A stretch of DNA of 64,000 bases from Agarophyton chilense (Eukaryota > Rhodophyta > Florideophyceae > Gracilariales > Gracilariaceae): NCBI GenBank assembly GCA_030374765.1, contig JARGXX010000068.1, forward strand, positions 3,844,001 to 3,908,000, read 5' to 3'. The position numbers and the translations under genes were made by a program. The notes beneath the pieces were generated by a model. That model saw nothing but the letters and a program-made list of their open reading frames with translations. It was not told the origin of the DNA and searched no databases. Shown in pieces: positions 42,592 to 53,948 of this stretch (positions are counted from its first letter, which is position 1; each line of letters begins with the position of its first letter).

Positions 42592-45246
42592 TCCAAAATA
42601 CTAATGCCGCGAGCACCGAAATACAGAAGTTCACACTTTACCGTAGAGATTGGATGAGTTGGAGGGGGAAAGTGGTCAGTCGTTCATGGGAAGCACGAAC
42701 TGTTGCGCTTTAAATCTGATCGTCCATGACTACTGGAATAGTCCGCCAAAAAAGACGACAAAGTTGAATCATGTTTGAAAAACTAAAGCTATTAAACACA
42801 TATAGGTTCAATTCTTACCGACAGTGGAGCTTTAAAGCAACCTATTCGACGTGTAGATGGTCAGAAAGAACTGAGATGCTCCGTGGTCAAAGAATATCGC
42901 TGCGATTTACAGCTTTTCGCATGACTACAAAAACAAAACAAGCACAAAACTTTTTCGGCACACCACATATATGGTGACTCTTTGCCAAGACGTAGTACCA
43001 TTTTTGAATCATTTCTACATTGAGTTCCTTCCGTTTTCTACTCAGTTAAACTTATCTCCAAACTTGAGGTGTTTTTACATTACGAACGGTAAAAATTAAT
43101 TTTGCTCTTCCAAAATGTCAAACGAGAGAGCTATGTTGTGAATATAAATTTCACTGGTTCAGAGCTTGTGTTGCATCGTTTAAAAAGCACTAAAAACCTT
43201 TTCATCTTTGTCATTGACTTACAACTCGGAGCAACTATTCAATGAAAGTAAGATATATGCGTCACAGCAATATATTCAATGTCTAGCAAACTTGAGTAAA
43301 TCCCAAGAAAAACAATAATCATATCTGTTTAGCTTTGAATTTCTGTGCCCAAAAAGCTTTTAAGCATAGCACCTCTGTTTATCGTCCAACAAAAAAATAA
43401 TTAAAAAAGAATCTCGTGAAAGAAGAAGAAGTTCTCTTCATAATGCCTTCATGAAAATTTGATCGACAAATAAAAGAGAAAGCATATTTGTCTTTCAACT
43501 AATGACCTCCCAGGAGCCCAATTGGCCTCGTATGAGGTCCATGATCCGCTACATGTTATAGGTTTTCGAGAAAAACAAACAGAGATCTCCAAAATTGAAA
43601 ATAATCGCCGAAACAAGTCCGAAAGATCCGTAACAACAACGAGACTCGATAAACTGTTGGGTTGACTATTTTGAAGAGATTCCCAAAGTTTTGCAGTACT
43701 TACATTTTCACGTTCCCAGTTCAGCCAATAGAAAGTATCTGGTTAAACTGCGAATGTGAATTCAATTTGAAAGCGGTTGTGCAGGGCCGGGAAGAGGTTA
43801 GGTTAGGAAAAAGCTTCGATTACTATAGCATTCTGCGTTTCAAGAGAAGAAGACACTAGTGCCAGGGGGAGGGGGGCAACAGGTGCCTACGCACTATCGT
43901 CGAGTTTTCCCTATTACCCGCAGAATGACCCCACGTAAAAATAATTGAAAATCCCCGATAAATAACAACCCCTAACCAAAAAGAGGGGTCAGAGCTAAAT
44001 GACCCCATGCTCTGCTTAGAAGCCCTTACTGTAAAGGGGGTGAATTAGGCTAATATACCAACGTACACTGACACGTGAAGCACCTCGTCCGAATTCCTAC
44101 AGGTGCCGACACGAAAGTTGCAAGCTGGGCTGTACGACGTGCTTAAGAGTGAAGAGCTCTTGAAGGAGGCGACTGCGATGCTGACGAAGGCTGGCGGCAG
44201 AGATCTTCTACAAAGAAGCGCAGGCCTAACACCTACCCTTCGTATCCGCCACTCCGTTCCTGTCACTTTTCTGACTGCGTACACGCACTTGGATGGAACT
44301 AGCGTCATAAGTTTTGATACACTTCGGTATCGAAATGTGCGTCTTTATCGGCACTGCCTGCTAAACTGTTTGGTTAAAAACCTTTTGATGAAATTAAAGA
44401 ATCTCCGAAATCATTCGCTTGAAGCACTCAATCTTCCTCAATGACATTCTTCGCAACAAATACAAATGCTGAAAAACATGCAATGTAACCCGATTCCACC
44501 AAGAAAATTAGATTAACAACATCATTCGAGGGGATTTACGTCCTTGAGTTTTGAAAAAGCTTTCCAAGAACCGTTTACACAAGACGTAAATGTTATAGAT
44601 TTCGGAGAATTCCTTCGCAGATAGTAGAACAACATTAATAGAAACATAAGCAACAGCCAACAAGGAACGAAGATACAAGTATCCTGGAAAAAAAGCTTCT
44701 GGAGAAGACAATTTCGAGAACAGCCATTGCGGCATCTTCGTGAGAGGACTTCTTTTCGCGTCGCTACTTCCTCCCGGTGTGTTCTTATTTCTGTGCTGGG
44801 CGCATACTAGAGGAAGAAGGGATAAAAGGCCAGGACATTCCTATGGGGTGTTGGTTTGGGCAACATAATCATCATAGTAGCGCCTGTGGCGACGTACGTC
44901 TTTCTCTGCGCGGTGTAACTCGAAAAGCGTACTAATACCGGATTGTTCTGCTCGTTTCCCCATTTTCAGTGGAGCCAATTAAATGAGCAGCAAAGCATAC
45001 AACAGTCATTGGTGGGGTTTGGTTCTTGCTTTTCACATGTTCAGCCAAAAGAAGAAAAATAGATGCACAACCACGCACGGTGGAAAGAAAACTGCCAATG
45101 CTACATATTGAGACAAATATCAAGGTTCAACTTTTAAACAATCTTCCTTCCTGCAACACCCAACGTTTAAGAAGATATAGAACTAATTTGTCTTGACAAA
45201 ACCTCACAGCGAGCACGGTAAAGGCATGGGATGAACTTTAGAAGTT
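42592..45246. other. Long AT-rich intergenic stretch
   Basis: No gene I can support. Weak candidates are a plus-strand frame ending at 44444 (first ATG about 44178, MLTKAGGRDLLQ) and a minus-strand frame 44735-44508 with a hydrophobic segment. Neither resembles a known family. Confidence 0.4.
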
Positions 45247-47073
45247 TCATGAACAACGCCCAAAACAACGCGTACGGCCATTCTCAGGAGCCTCCGAACG
45301 AATTATATACGCCATATACTCCGCAAGCATCAGTACAGAGGCTGCGGGGCCCGATGAACGCGGCATAGTTTTCAGTGAAGAAGCATCAACAACCCTGAGG
45401 CCTAGAGTGCCCTTCACTCTCAGATTGCCGTCCAGCACCTTACCCACACCACAGCAACCCACGAAATGAGCTCCTGTATTTGCTGTGCTTCGAATGTATT
45501 CTTCATCCACCACTCCATTTGCAGGTTGTGTCAATGTCATGTTAAACTCCGGTGGAAAACTGTTATGAAGGTTGACTATGCGCTTTAAACACCTTTGCAA
45601 CCTTTGAACATCTTCAATATCTCTCAACAAGTTAAGCTTCACCCTCGGCGGGCTAAAAGCGTTCGCATCTCGGATACGTACTGTTGCAGTGTTATTGGTG
45701 TTGTGGAAACAGTTTGTTCGCAGTTGAGGTGCACCCGGGAAGAAAGGCACAAAGCCAGAATTTAAGTAGCCATCCTCTCCAGCACGTCCGTTGGAAGCTG
45801 TGACAGGCGTTCCCAACACACCACCCAAACCACTCTCCCAAATTTCACGCTGCTCTGGAGAGTTGACCAGCGTCATATTATTCACTTCCTCGTCGGGAAC
45901 GCCGGTATACGTAGAGGATATACCAGCAGCGGCGCGGCCCACACATTGTTCACCAACAGGAAGGTCCAGAACTTGTTTAATTCCAGCCGCGTCCAAAGTC
46001 TCCTTGGGTCCAACACCGGACAACTGCAAAAGGTGTGCAGAACCATATGGTCCAGCTGCGAGAATAATTTGGCGACGTGCTGCATGTCTCGTCACGACAC
46101 TGCGATTCACTGAATCAATGGTCTCAACAGCCACAGCGACCAACCTTTCATCACGTCTAACGCGAGAAAAAATAATCTTGGAAGCTGTCTGTGCCTCCAT
46201 AATCCTCAAATTCTCAGCACACGAAGTGTCCCGAACCGGTTCTAAGTATGCGGAACACGCATCGTTTCGGCGAAACTCGCTGTTAATGTTCATAAAGTTT
46301 TGCCAAACAGAATGCAATGGCTGTTGAAAAGGGTCGTTATTTGCCTCAAACCCCGCACGGGTGCCTGCGTCAATGTACTCTTGAGCGTACTGCAAAGGAC
46401 GAGCGGGAAGTGAGTACTCAACCTTTTCATATGCCTTTCGATAAAATGGATCGGCGCTTTCTGTGTTTAGACCGTCGATACCCCAAGTCTCCACGGTGCC
46501 TGGCAGCGGTACGGTCCACTGCATACCATTAATGGACGAGGAACCGCCCATAGTATTGCCAGTAAGCACAGTGGTGGAACGCCCTTGTAAACCTTCATCA
46601 GGCTCTGAATCGAAAGCCTCCGTAGCAGAACGATCCGACCATAGATTGAACAACATTCTAGGCGCCCTAACCAGAAAATCAGTTTCCTTCGAGCGAGGAA
46701 CACCGCGTTCCAAAAGTAAAATGTTACGATCTGGAAAGGCAAAACATAATCGGGAAGCTAACACACAACCAGAGGTTCCAGCTCCTACGATTACATAATC
46801 CCAAGCGCCGGGACTGTCTTCCAAGGCATCTGAGTGACCAGAGAGCACAAAAATCAGCGCTAAAACAACAGCAATCATGATGATGACCACAACAGTAACG
46901 CTAAGAGCAAAGCAGGCTGTCCGCCTCGGGCGTAAAATATGAGGGAGAGAACGAGGGCTTTGCTCGAGAGGGGATTCGCACGGAGCATGGGGAAATGAGG
47001 ATTCATGGGGCGGAACCGTGCAGGCAGCAGTGTTGGGTAGCGGCGACGATGCGTTGATGGCGGCTCCACGCAT
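45247..47073 (-). CDS. GMC oxidoreductase with N-terminal membrane anchor (608 aa)
   Basis: I take the ATG at 47073 (MRGAAINASS); the frame is open a little further up without an ATG. Residues 54-78 form one strong transmembrane helix after a Pro/Ser-rich cytosolic head, so a type II membrane protein is likely. FAD-binding GAGTSG is at 97-102 (DYVIVGAGTSGCVLASRL), GMC signature 1 at GNTMGGSSSINGMQW, signature 2 at GPYGSAHLLQLSGVG, and the C-terminal GAHFVGCCGVG and LRVVDASSLKTMP carry one of the two active-site positions (His). GMC enzymes (choline, alcohol, aryl-alcohol and glucose oxidases or dehydrogenases) oxidise alcohols with FAD. The second active-site position, usually His or Asn, falls in PRSSGPAAS, so substrate and activity are unclear. 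Uninterrupted single exon; a typical host gene. Confidence 0.9.
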   Translation of the reverse strand: MRGAAINASSPLPNTAACTVPPHESSFPHAPCESPLEQSPRSLPHILRPRRTACFALSVTVVVIIMIAVVLALIFVLSGHSDALEDSPGAWDYVIVGAGTSGCVLASRLCFAFPDRNILLLERGVPRSKETDFLVRAPRMLFNLWSDRSATEAFDSEPDEGLQGRSTTVLTGNTMGGSSSINGMQWTVPLPGTVETWGIDGLNTESADPFYRKAYEKVEYSLPARPLQYAQEYIDAGTRAGFEANNDPFQQPLHSVWQNFMNINSEFRRNDACSAYLEPVRDTSCAENLRIMEAQTASKIIFSRVRRDERLVAVAVETIDSVNRSVVTRHAARRQIILAAGPYGSAHLLQLSGVGPKETLDAAGIKQVLDLPVGEQCVGRAAAGISSTYTGVPDEEVNNMTLVNSPEQREIWESGLGGVLGTPVTASNGRAGEDGYLNSGFVPFFPGAPQLRTNCFHNTNNTATVRIRDANAFSPPRVKLNLLRDIEDVQRLQRCLKRIVNLHNSFPPEFNMTLTQPANGVVDEEYIRSTANTGAHFVGCCGVGKVLDGNLRVKGTLGLRVVDASSLKTMPRSSGPAASVLMLAEYMAYIIRSEAPENGRTRCFGRCS

Positions 47074-48129
47074 GAAATGCGCAGCGAGATATGGTAACCA
47101 TGAACCCCTGCGATAGCTAGGCACACGAGACGTCAACTACGAATATGTAATACCGTACTCCTGACACAAGACAAGTCGTAGGGCTGTGATTAATAACCTT
47201 ATGTAATGTACCTTTGGTTTGTTGAGTAATCACAAGAGTGGCATCCCGTCTTAGCGCGGAGGTCACAAGGATGGACGGCGGCGGCTCATTCCATCACGAA
47301 CCAAGAACCATGGAAGGACCAAAGCGCTACGAAAGATAAGATTGGGCATCACGTTTCGGCAGGGATTGAGCCACGTCTAGCGACGTTGCGAAGCTTGAAA
47401 CACCATCGTTATCTGTGCGGATCTGTATTAAACGCCCAGATGCGGCGCATTGCCGCCCGTGGGATCTTTGCTGTCTTTCATTTCCGGATTTCATGCTGGG
47501 ATTTCCTGCTGGGATTTCCTGCAAAGGTCCACGGACTCAGTTGCTGCTATGCCACCGCATCGTTGCCCCCTCCTCAAAACACCCCCGCATATTGAATAGG
47601 CCTCCCCACAATTGCCACTAACTGCGGAGAACTTCAGATCCAATCGTTTTTATCAAGTTATCCGTGTATATTCGTTTCACCATCCCACTTTAAAGCGTTC
47701 ATATTTATTGAAAGCTACACGTCTTCCATTACCCACTGACCGTTCGGATAGTGAGAAAACGCTGTTGCCTCAAATAAAATCACCATTTTCTTCGTCTTTA
47801 CTGCGTATGCATCTTTCTAAATTCGAGAGCAGAATCAATCCCAGCAGGCTGACCTTTGGTTCTCTTCCGTTGCGATGATACTGTGCCTCATCAAGATATG
47901 TTTGTTGAGAGGCATCGAAAACCCAATCTGCAGTTTGTCTTTTTTTGGGACAAGCATTCCTTGTTACCGGATTTCGCCTCTGATAACCACCCGAACCAAA
48001 TGAATAATGCGATGCTGCGCTGCACTGCGCTGTAGCAGGACGAAATCCCCGATGCCCTCTCACAGATGCTACACAGCTAATCGCTTTAAGCTATTCCGCG
48101 AGCAGGAGGGGATTCGAATTGGCAAAGGC
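47074..48129. other. Intergenic region between GMC and cupin genes
   Basis: No gene recognised. A plus-strand 88-codon frame (47612-47878) is unsupported. Two adjacent copies of TTTCCTGCTGGGA-like sequence near 47500 are the only local repeat noticed. Confidence 0.4.
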
Positions 48130-48228
48130 TTAGTGATGGAAACAGCACGAAAAATCCTGGCCTTTAAGAGAATTGACTATTATCTGCAGGGTTTGCCTCT
48201 GTTTTGCTGGGAGGTAAAACGGAAGATC
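48130..48228 (-). CDS. Possible second exon of the germin-like gene
   Basis: A 139-bp candidate intron (48367-48229; starts GTGAGC, ends TTTAAG) would join in phase 0 to 32 codons starting DLPFYLPAKQRQTLQIIVNS and ending at the TAA 48132-48130. That brings the protein to about 199 aa, the usual germin length. Inferred only from splice-like borders and length. Confidence 0.4.
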   Translation of the reverse strand, partial: DLPFYLPAKQRQTLQIIVNSLKGQDFSCCFHH

Positions 48229-48355
48229 CTTAAATGACAAGAAGAAAGCAATGGATAAAGAGTCCAGGGTCCCGGCAAACAATGCCACTCAGAGTGAGGG
48301 AAACAACAGTTTACTCAGACGCAAATCGCATCAATATGTTATCAACATAACAGCT

Positions 48356-48859
48356 CTAGAGGCTCACCGGCACAAGTCCAGGATCCGCAGAGTTGAACGT
48401 AGAAAGAAATTCGCAATCATGATGACTGATACAAACAGTCTCGTGAATAAGTCCCTGTGGAAACACCGTAGACTCTCCCGCATGAATCACATTAGACACC
48501 GAACGTGGATTCAATCCCTCAAACTTAAAAGTCACACGGAACTTTCCTGCAAGAGCATTGAGCACCTCAGTTCCTCTGGGATGATAGTGAGGAATGAAAG
48601 TTTGTTTGGCCTTGAGAGTCACCCTCACGATCTGAGTCTGCACATCCTGGGCGCCAAGAGCGGGGAAATTAGTCACATCCGCAATTCTTGCACGGAAGTT
48701 GGGAGTATTTAGGATAATTCCGTTCTCTGGGTTAATGCTAAAGTCCTTGTCAGCCAATTTGGAACGAATCTCGGGGTTGGTTTGCGTCAGAAAACTAGGA
48801 ATTGACCCCCAGGCGGACGCAAACATGGCAAAGATCACGATGATTGTAGTGCTCTTCAT
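48356..48859 (-). CDS. Germin-like secreted cupin (167 aa, or about 199 aa with a second exon)
   Basis: The ATG at 48859 gives a signal peptide MKSTTIIVIFAMFASAWGS. The cupin domain has germin box 1, IPHYHPRGTEVLNALAGKF (two His and Glu as metal ligands), and box 2, HAGESTVFPQGLIHE (third His), so a Mn-binding beta barrel in the cell wall or extracellular space is likely. Germins act as oxalate oxidase, superoxide dismutase or structural proteins; which applies here cannot be told. The frame ends after NSADPGLVPVSL, about 30 residues short of usual germins. The codons just before the stop contain a GTGAGC splice-donor-like site (48367-48362), so the protein may continue in a downstream exon at 48228-48130. 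Confidence 0.85.
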   Translation of the reverse strand: MKSTTIIVIFAMFASAWGSIPSFLTQTNPEIRSKLADKDFSINPENGIILNTPNFRARIADVTNFPALGAQDVQTQIVRVTLKAKQTFIPHYHPRGTEVLNALAGKFRVTFKFEGLNPRSVSNVIHAGESTVFPQGLIHETVCISHHDCEFLSTFNSADPGLVPVSL

Positions 48860-48960
48860 GGTACGTAGTTGTATTTAGGCCTTTTTGCAGTTGGAAACGT
48901 TCGTTGGAAAGTGGTAGAGAATGGACGACACAATTGAGGTAGGGTGTGGGTATCGGCATC

Positions 48961-48966
48961 TTTATA
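48961..48966 (-). promoter_or_regulatory. Candidate TATA box of the germin-like gene
   Basis: TATAAA on the minus strand, within GTATAAAGA, about 100 bases upstream of the ATG at 48859. Position and sequence fit a core promoter with a 60-70-base leader; not otherwise supported. Confidence 0.35.
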
Positions 48967-49501
48967 CCACTCGAAGAACTGTCCAAGCTCTCGACTTGCT
49001 GCGAGAGGACCATCCCAAGTTGTGAGTTACAGTGCTTTCTCGGTTAGACAGGGACCTCCACTAAGGGAAACCTCGCCAGAGAGGACACGAACTGATCCGC
49101 CGCCTCGGTTCCGCAGGTGCCAGTCCCGAATCAGCGTCCCTTCCTCCTTCGTTTATAAAATACCTAATGGAAACACTGCAAAATTCGGCGCTTACGGTAT
49201 CCAAGCAAAAAAGAAAGGCCGGATCGACGGGCCAAAGTGAAATAACGGCATAACGGCTACACTTAAAGTGTTCCCTTCCCTACACCCTGACCACCTCAGG
49301 CCTAAGACCTCAGGCCTTAGGCGGTGTCTAAACAAGGGTACAAACGGACCGAGAACCCTCAAAAACACCTTTTCACGTTTGCTGATTGGCTCAAGCATAT
49401 TGCCCCGTTCACGGTCGTGAACGCCCTACGTCATCAATACGTCATCAATACAAAAGCCTAAGAATGGTCCTCCCCGCGCCGTCAAAGGCGGTAGAAATGT
49501 A

Positions 49502-49630
49502 CAGTGCGTTTCAAAAACATATCCCTTTACAAAAACTGCGCCAAAAAGGCATTTCACGTACTGTAGAGCACATTTCACAACAAATAAAAACCACTAAGTC
49601 AATAACACTGTTTCAAAAGTATATCCTTTA
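49502..49630. repeat. Left IR/DR of Tc1-like element 1
   Basis: Outer site GTTTCAAAAACATATCCCTT (from about 49509) and inner site GTTTCAAAAGTATATCCTTT (from about 49609), in the same orientation about 100 bases apart. Confidence 0.8.
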
Positions 49631-49649
49631 TACAATCATTCGCTCAATT

Positions 49650-50642
49650 ATGGCTCGTGGCGCACCTCTGACACGCTCTGAACAGCTGGAAATCATGGAA
49701 TTAGTAGGTCAGGGTATGATTCCAGCAGATATAGCCCGAAAACTCAAGCGCAGCCCAAAAACAATCAGCAACTTCATCAAAAACCCCGCTACATACGGAA
49801 CAAAGCGTTCAGCCGGCCGTTATACGGCACTATCCCCGGCCGATAAGCGTGGAATTAAGCGAAACTATGCCGCAACACTTCATCTTGCGGGAAATTTGTC
49901 AAAAATCTAAATTTGCCTCTATCAAGATCTACAATATGGCGTGAAGTCAACCGTCAAAATTTGTTCAAGTACACAAAAATGAGGAAAACGTTTTTTTAAA
50001 AGATAATCACAAGAAAAATCGAGTTTAATGGTGGGCTCAAAAGGCTTATTGGAAAACGGAATGGAATAATGTTATCTTTTCCGACGAAAAAAAGTTTAAC
50101 CTTGATGGTCCAGATTGCTATAAATTTATTGGCATGATCTACGAAAAGAAAAGAAGGAATTTGTGACTAGGCATTCAGGAGGCGCATCAGTAATGGTTTG
50201 GGCTGGAATCTCTACGAAAGAAGCAACTGATATGGCTTTTGTTGAAACTACAATGAACTCTGAGAAGTATGCTGAGGTTCTAGAAAACTATCTTTTACCT
50301 TTTTCATACTGTATGCACGGAGAAGAATTCATTTTTCAGCAAGATAATGCACCTGTGCATAAGTCTAATTCTATGAAACAGTGGTTCAATAGTCTAAATA
50401 TGTCGGTTATGGAATGGCCTGCGCGCTTTCCTGACCTCAACCCTATCGAAAACATTTGGGGAATGTTGGCCCGAATGGTTTATGGGCAAGGAAGGCAATT
50501 TGATACAGTTTTTGATTTGAAAAATTGTATCAAAGATTGCTGGGAAAAGATTGACGGTAATGCTAACAATCCTTTTATAGAATCAATGCCAAAGCGTTGT
50601 ATAAGTGTTATACAGGGTAGAGGAGCAAAAATAAACTACTGA
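49650..50642 (+). pseudogene. Tc1/mariner-like DD34E transposase (element 1)
   Basis: Starts at the ATG 49650 (MARGAPLTRSEQLEIMELV). Helix-turn-helix part: GMIPADIARKLKRSPKTISN, then a basic stretch. Catalytic domain: VIFSDEKKFNLDGPD (D at 50083), FIFQQDNAPVHKSN (D at 50343), PDLNPIENIWG (E at 50448), with exactly 34 residues between the last two, the Tc1 signature. Broken by a TAA at 49908, stops in the following stretch and a frame change between 50085 and 50163. The catalytic block 50163-50642 is open. Moderately young decay. Confidence 0.87.
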
Positions 50643-50985
50643 ACTTGCGTTAGAATAAAAAGGATGCAATAAAGGTTATGATTTTGAAACAGTTTTTTTA
50701 CTTGAAAATTTTTTCACACTGATTTTGTTAGTTTTACTGTAGCCAAAACGTCGAGTTTTGGAAAACTTGCGCGAGGGATATGATTTTGAAACAGACTTTA
50801 ATTGTTGAAAGACTAATGTATGTCGTACGCTTACTTACAGACTACCGGAGATCGCGGCGGCAGTTTACAACCTCTCTACAATTAATTTCTACTACAATGG
50901 CTGAAATTAGAATAGCACACCCCCGTTTATTTCTATTTTCTCGGTCCCTTCATGACTTTGGCCAGTCAACCAATGCCATAAGCTA

Positions 50986-52162
50986 CAGTACTATGGCCTA
51001 AATAAACGGTCACAAAATGAAAAAAAATCACTTGTTCTTTACAGAAGTTAATACGAAACGGTTACCAAAACCACGCAATTAGAATAGAACAGAAAATTTT
51101 AATGACCATTGTAGTCAAAAGTTCTATGATTAAAGAGGCGAGAAACATTATAAAAGCTTAGTCAACTTCTTCTTTTTCCTACCAAACTCCTCATTCAGTA
51201 GCAATGGGAAGAAAATTGTGCCTAACTTCCAGAGAAAAGAAAGACATTAAAGTTTTTTTCAAATAGAACAATTTTTTCAACAAAATTGCCCAAAAGACTG
51301 GTCAAAGTCGTAAAGTTGTATCAACGTATCTTCGAAACAAAGAGAACTATAAAAAAAGCTTAATACCAAAATAATCGTAAGTTATCCAAAAAAGCGAATT
51401 GTCTCTTCCTACGAAAAGCAGTAAAACAAAGAGAATTCTGCATCTCAACTGAAATGTAATCTTAATTTACGTTTGACTCCAAGTCGGATGTAGCAAATAT
51501 TGTCATCGTTCTCTAACATAAAGTATATGAAGATCAAGAACGCACCAAAATGGACGCTAAAAAACGTAAAAGCAAAGCTAAATTGGGCTCGTAAATATCA
51601 TGCTTTACCTTTAGCACAGTGGTCAAAAGTTATATTTTTTGATGAGAAAAATTCTAACTCTGATGTTCCAGACATTCATCACTACTATTTGCAAGATTTA
51701 TGTAAGGAAAAACGTATTTTCTAAAAACCAAGCTGTTGAATGATGGAAAATGGTTTGGGGACCTTTTTTGTGAAGATAAATACACTACTTTAGCTCTTAG
51801 AGTTAAAACTAAAGATTATAAGAGGTACAGCAGCACTTTAGAGAACTATTTGATACCACTATCTTCCAAGGTCTACAGTAGAAGTTAAGTATTTCACCAG
51901 GACAATGCCGCTATTAAATATTTTAAGTACACGAAAGAGTGGTTTGGTTCTACAAATATTGAATTAATGGAGTGGCCCGCACGCAGTCCTGACTTTTGCC
52001 CTATTGAGAATGTCTCGTTGATTTTAGCTCGTGCAGTCTACGCAAATGCGAGGCAGTGTTCTAGTGTAGAAATTCTTAACAACGCAATTGTTGAAGAATG
52101 GGTGAAATGGGATCGAATGTTGAAATATAATTTACTGAAAATTATGAAGAAGCGTTTCTTAC
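50986..52162 (+). mobile_element. Tc1-like transposon 2, right end cut by LTR of element E
   Basis: Coding region from MGRKLCLTSREKKDIKV (51204) to KKRFLL at 52160. A plausible left end is TA followed by CAGTACTATGGCC at 50986. The right terminus is absent because the LTR starting at 52163 follows the last codons directly. Only loosely similar to element 1. Confidence 0.7.
51204..52162 (+). pseudogene. Tc1/mariner-like DD34E transposase (element 2)
   Basis: Pieces: N-terminal REKKDIKVFFK, KIAQKTGQSRKVVSTYLRNK (helix-turn-helix), NAPKWTLKNVKAKLNWARKY, VIFFDEKNSNSDVPD (D at 51641), QDNAAIKYFKYTKEWF (D at 51901), WPARSPDFCPIENVSLI (E at 52006), again with 34 residues between the last two. Several stops and frame shifts; older than element 1. 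The final codons run into the LTR at 52163. Confidence 0.8.
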
Positions 52163-52608
52163 TGTAACGCAGTGATTAATGGGTCATCATACGGGTCTCG
52201 CCCGGTGGTAGCGTGTTAGAGCGCGTCCTAAGGTTCGAATCCTTGACGGCGGCACTCCCAGAGTACTTGGTGCAATGGGCTGGCGTTTACTGCGTAGTCC
52301 TACAGGTTGAAGCTCCGGAAACGATGAATTGAAGACCAATTGGTAAAATTAATGTACCAAAGGGGGTTATTTAGTATGCTAACGGTGCCTAACTTACCCT
52401 AAGGGAGAAGCGTCACTCGAGCCAAGTAAATAGTACTGGAGAGGCGCTGGGATCTCCCTGACACTGTAATGCTAATCTATAACACTAATTAAAAATAATT
52501 AAAAAACTGAATCAGTCCAGCTGAGGTCAGCCAGTCCACGTGGCATCTGTCAGATCCCTCAGGGCCCGGTGGCTTACAGAGCTCAACCGTTATCGTTTTT
52601 CCTTAATA
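52163..52608 (-). repeat. D-family LTR of element E
   Basis: 446 bp starting TGTAACGCAGTG, matching 15786-16231 and the inverted copy 57232-56787. It contains A-box-like TGTTAGAGCGC (52214-52224) and a perfect B-box-like GGTTCGAATCC (52232-52242). Confidence 0.85.
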
Positions 52609-52818
52609 TATCGCCCTCCTTAGGATTCAACCGTCACGGAGAAGTCCAGATGGCCTCGTGACTAACCCAGGGGACGCGAGCACTTTGTTGCTCCCAGTAC
52701 CATTGGGCGCGACGGGGCGTGGCGTCCTCATCGCCTGCGGGGATGCGGGGAAGCGTGAGTTGACCATTGGCGCCGGAGTGGCAATTGATTTGCCTAAGGA
52801 CGGAAACTCCAGCGCGCC

Positions 52819-53948
52819 GTGAGCGCTGGCCATAGTTGCATCGCCGGCGCATTCTTCGCGTCGCGTTGCCTGGATGGTCCGTTGGCTTTTTCTCCTCTAA
52901 CGATCATTGGGGCCTTCCTTAGTCTCCGTTCTTCCTTTGGAGACCCTCCGCGCTCCGTCCCCCGCGGTTTACGCCTTTCAGTCCGTTCGGGTCAATTCCG
53001 TCACCCCTTCTGCCCATCGTGGTACTTTTTCATTGTTCGCGCACGATGGCGAACTGGCCTTGTGAGCCCGTCGGATACGTCGTTCTCCCTCCGGACTTTG
53101 TCGCTTCCGTCGGTCGTCCTATTCATTTCCCGGCGGACAAGCCTGTGGGCAGCGGCACCATGGCTTTGAACAACCAAACGGGGAGCTCCTCGGTATATCA
53201 AGTGGCCTACGAACTTCCCAGGTACCGCTATGACCATACTATCGAACGAAACTCGCGGGCAGTGCCTCATGCCATTCTTACGTCCTCTGTGGAAAAATAC
53301 CAAAGGTTTTGCCATATGTATCTCGACGTCCTGAGGTTCGCGACGATACCAGATTTCCGGAGGGGCACTAAGCACACGCGCAGCGGCTCTTGGTACAAAC
53401 GGTAGTTACATTGTCCTGGGGATCCGCGTTTGGCGACGCGCTGTAGCACCCTCATCCAAGCAGACATGCCGTACGTCCGCTGCGAGGAGGAAGCTGAGTA
53501 CCGGTTCAGGATGAAAAAACTCCTCTTAGACCTATAAAGGGACTTCATCTCGCCTCATGTGCGATTTCCTCCGGTGGGTCACAACCACCTGGCGCTTATG
53601 AGCTTCCATCTGCCGCATGACCGCCTGTTTTGGATGTTCAATAGGGTCTATTGGAACGAGATGCACGAGCCCGATGGTCGTCTACGTCAATCTGTGGAGT
53701 TCTTCTTCTGCTGGCACCAGGTGGAGTTTCACGACATGAGCGCCGACATGTGTCCTCCGTCATATCTCTCGTTGCCTCGTGCAGATGAGAACCAATGGGC
53801 CATGTTCTGGCGTGTTTCGCCGTTCCTTTTGGTCCCCACGACGTCCGTGGTGGCGTTCCATTCGTGCCAACTCAAGGGTGACGACAATGACCGAAGGTCT
53901 TGGATCTCCTGGCAGGTACTCTTCTTCGAGTTCGGCGTGATGTTGTAG
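52819..53948 (+). CDS. Element E opposite-strand ORF block, first half
   Basis: Plus-strand frames 52819-53169, 53019-53405 and 53559-53948. They include CEPVGYVVLPPDFVASVGRP, GSSSVYQVAYELPRYRYDHT, HNHLALMSFHLPHDRLFWMF, HEPDGRLRQSVEFFFCWHQV and YLSLPRADENQWAMFWRVSP. The last motif has the same layout as YVSLPEWWSSLEACWGCFVE in element B's opposite-strand protein. Trp/Tyr/His rich; no known family. Interrupted on its right by a solo LTR. Confidence 0.6.

Larger units (their letters stand above)
49502..50798 (+). mobile_element. Tc1-like transposon 1 with IR/DR termini
   Basis: A 1,297-bp element flanked by TA at 49500-49501 and 50799-50800. The left end CAGTGCGTTTCAAAAACATA and the right end (read inward) AAGTCTGTTTCAAAATCATA are inverted copies, both followed by TCCCT. 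A second, inner copy of the same motif occurs on each side (about 49606-49630 and 50693-50669), giving the IR/DR arrangement known from Sleeping Beauty-type Tc1 elements. It encodes a DD34E transposase. Confidence 0.88.

Noticed and set aside
44103-44444. 113-codon plus-strand frame in the AT-rich intergenic region
   Set aside because: Begins without an ATG, no recognised domain, no neighbour context; kept only as a weak remark.
45791-46798. Plus-strand frames inside the GMC gene
   Set aside because: Shadows of a clearly recognisable minus-strand enzyme.
48251-48712. 153-codon plus-strand frame opposite the germin-like gene
   Set aside because: The minus strand has signal peptide and both germin boxes; the plus frame has no family features.
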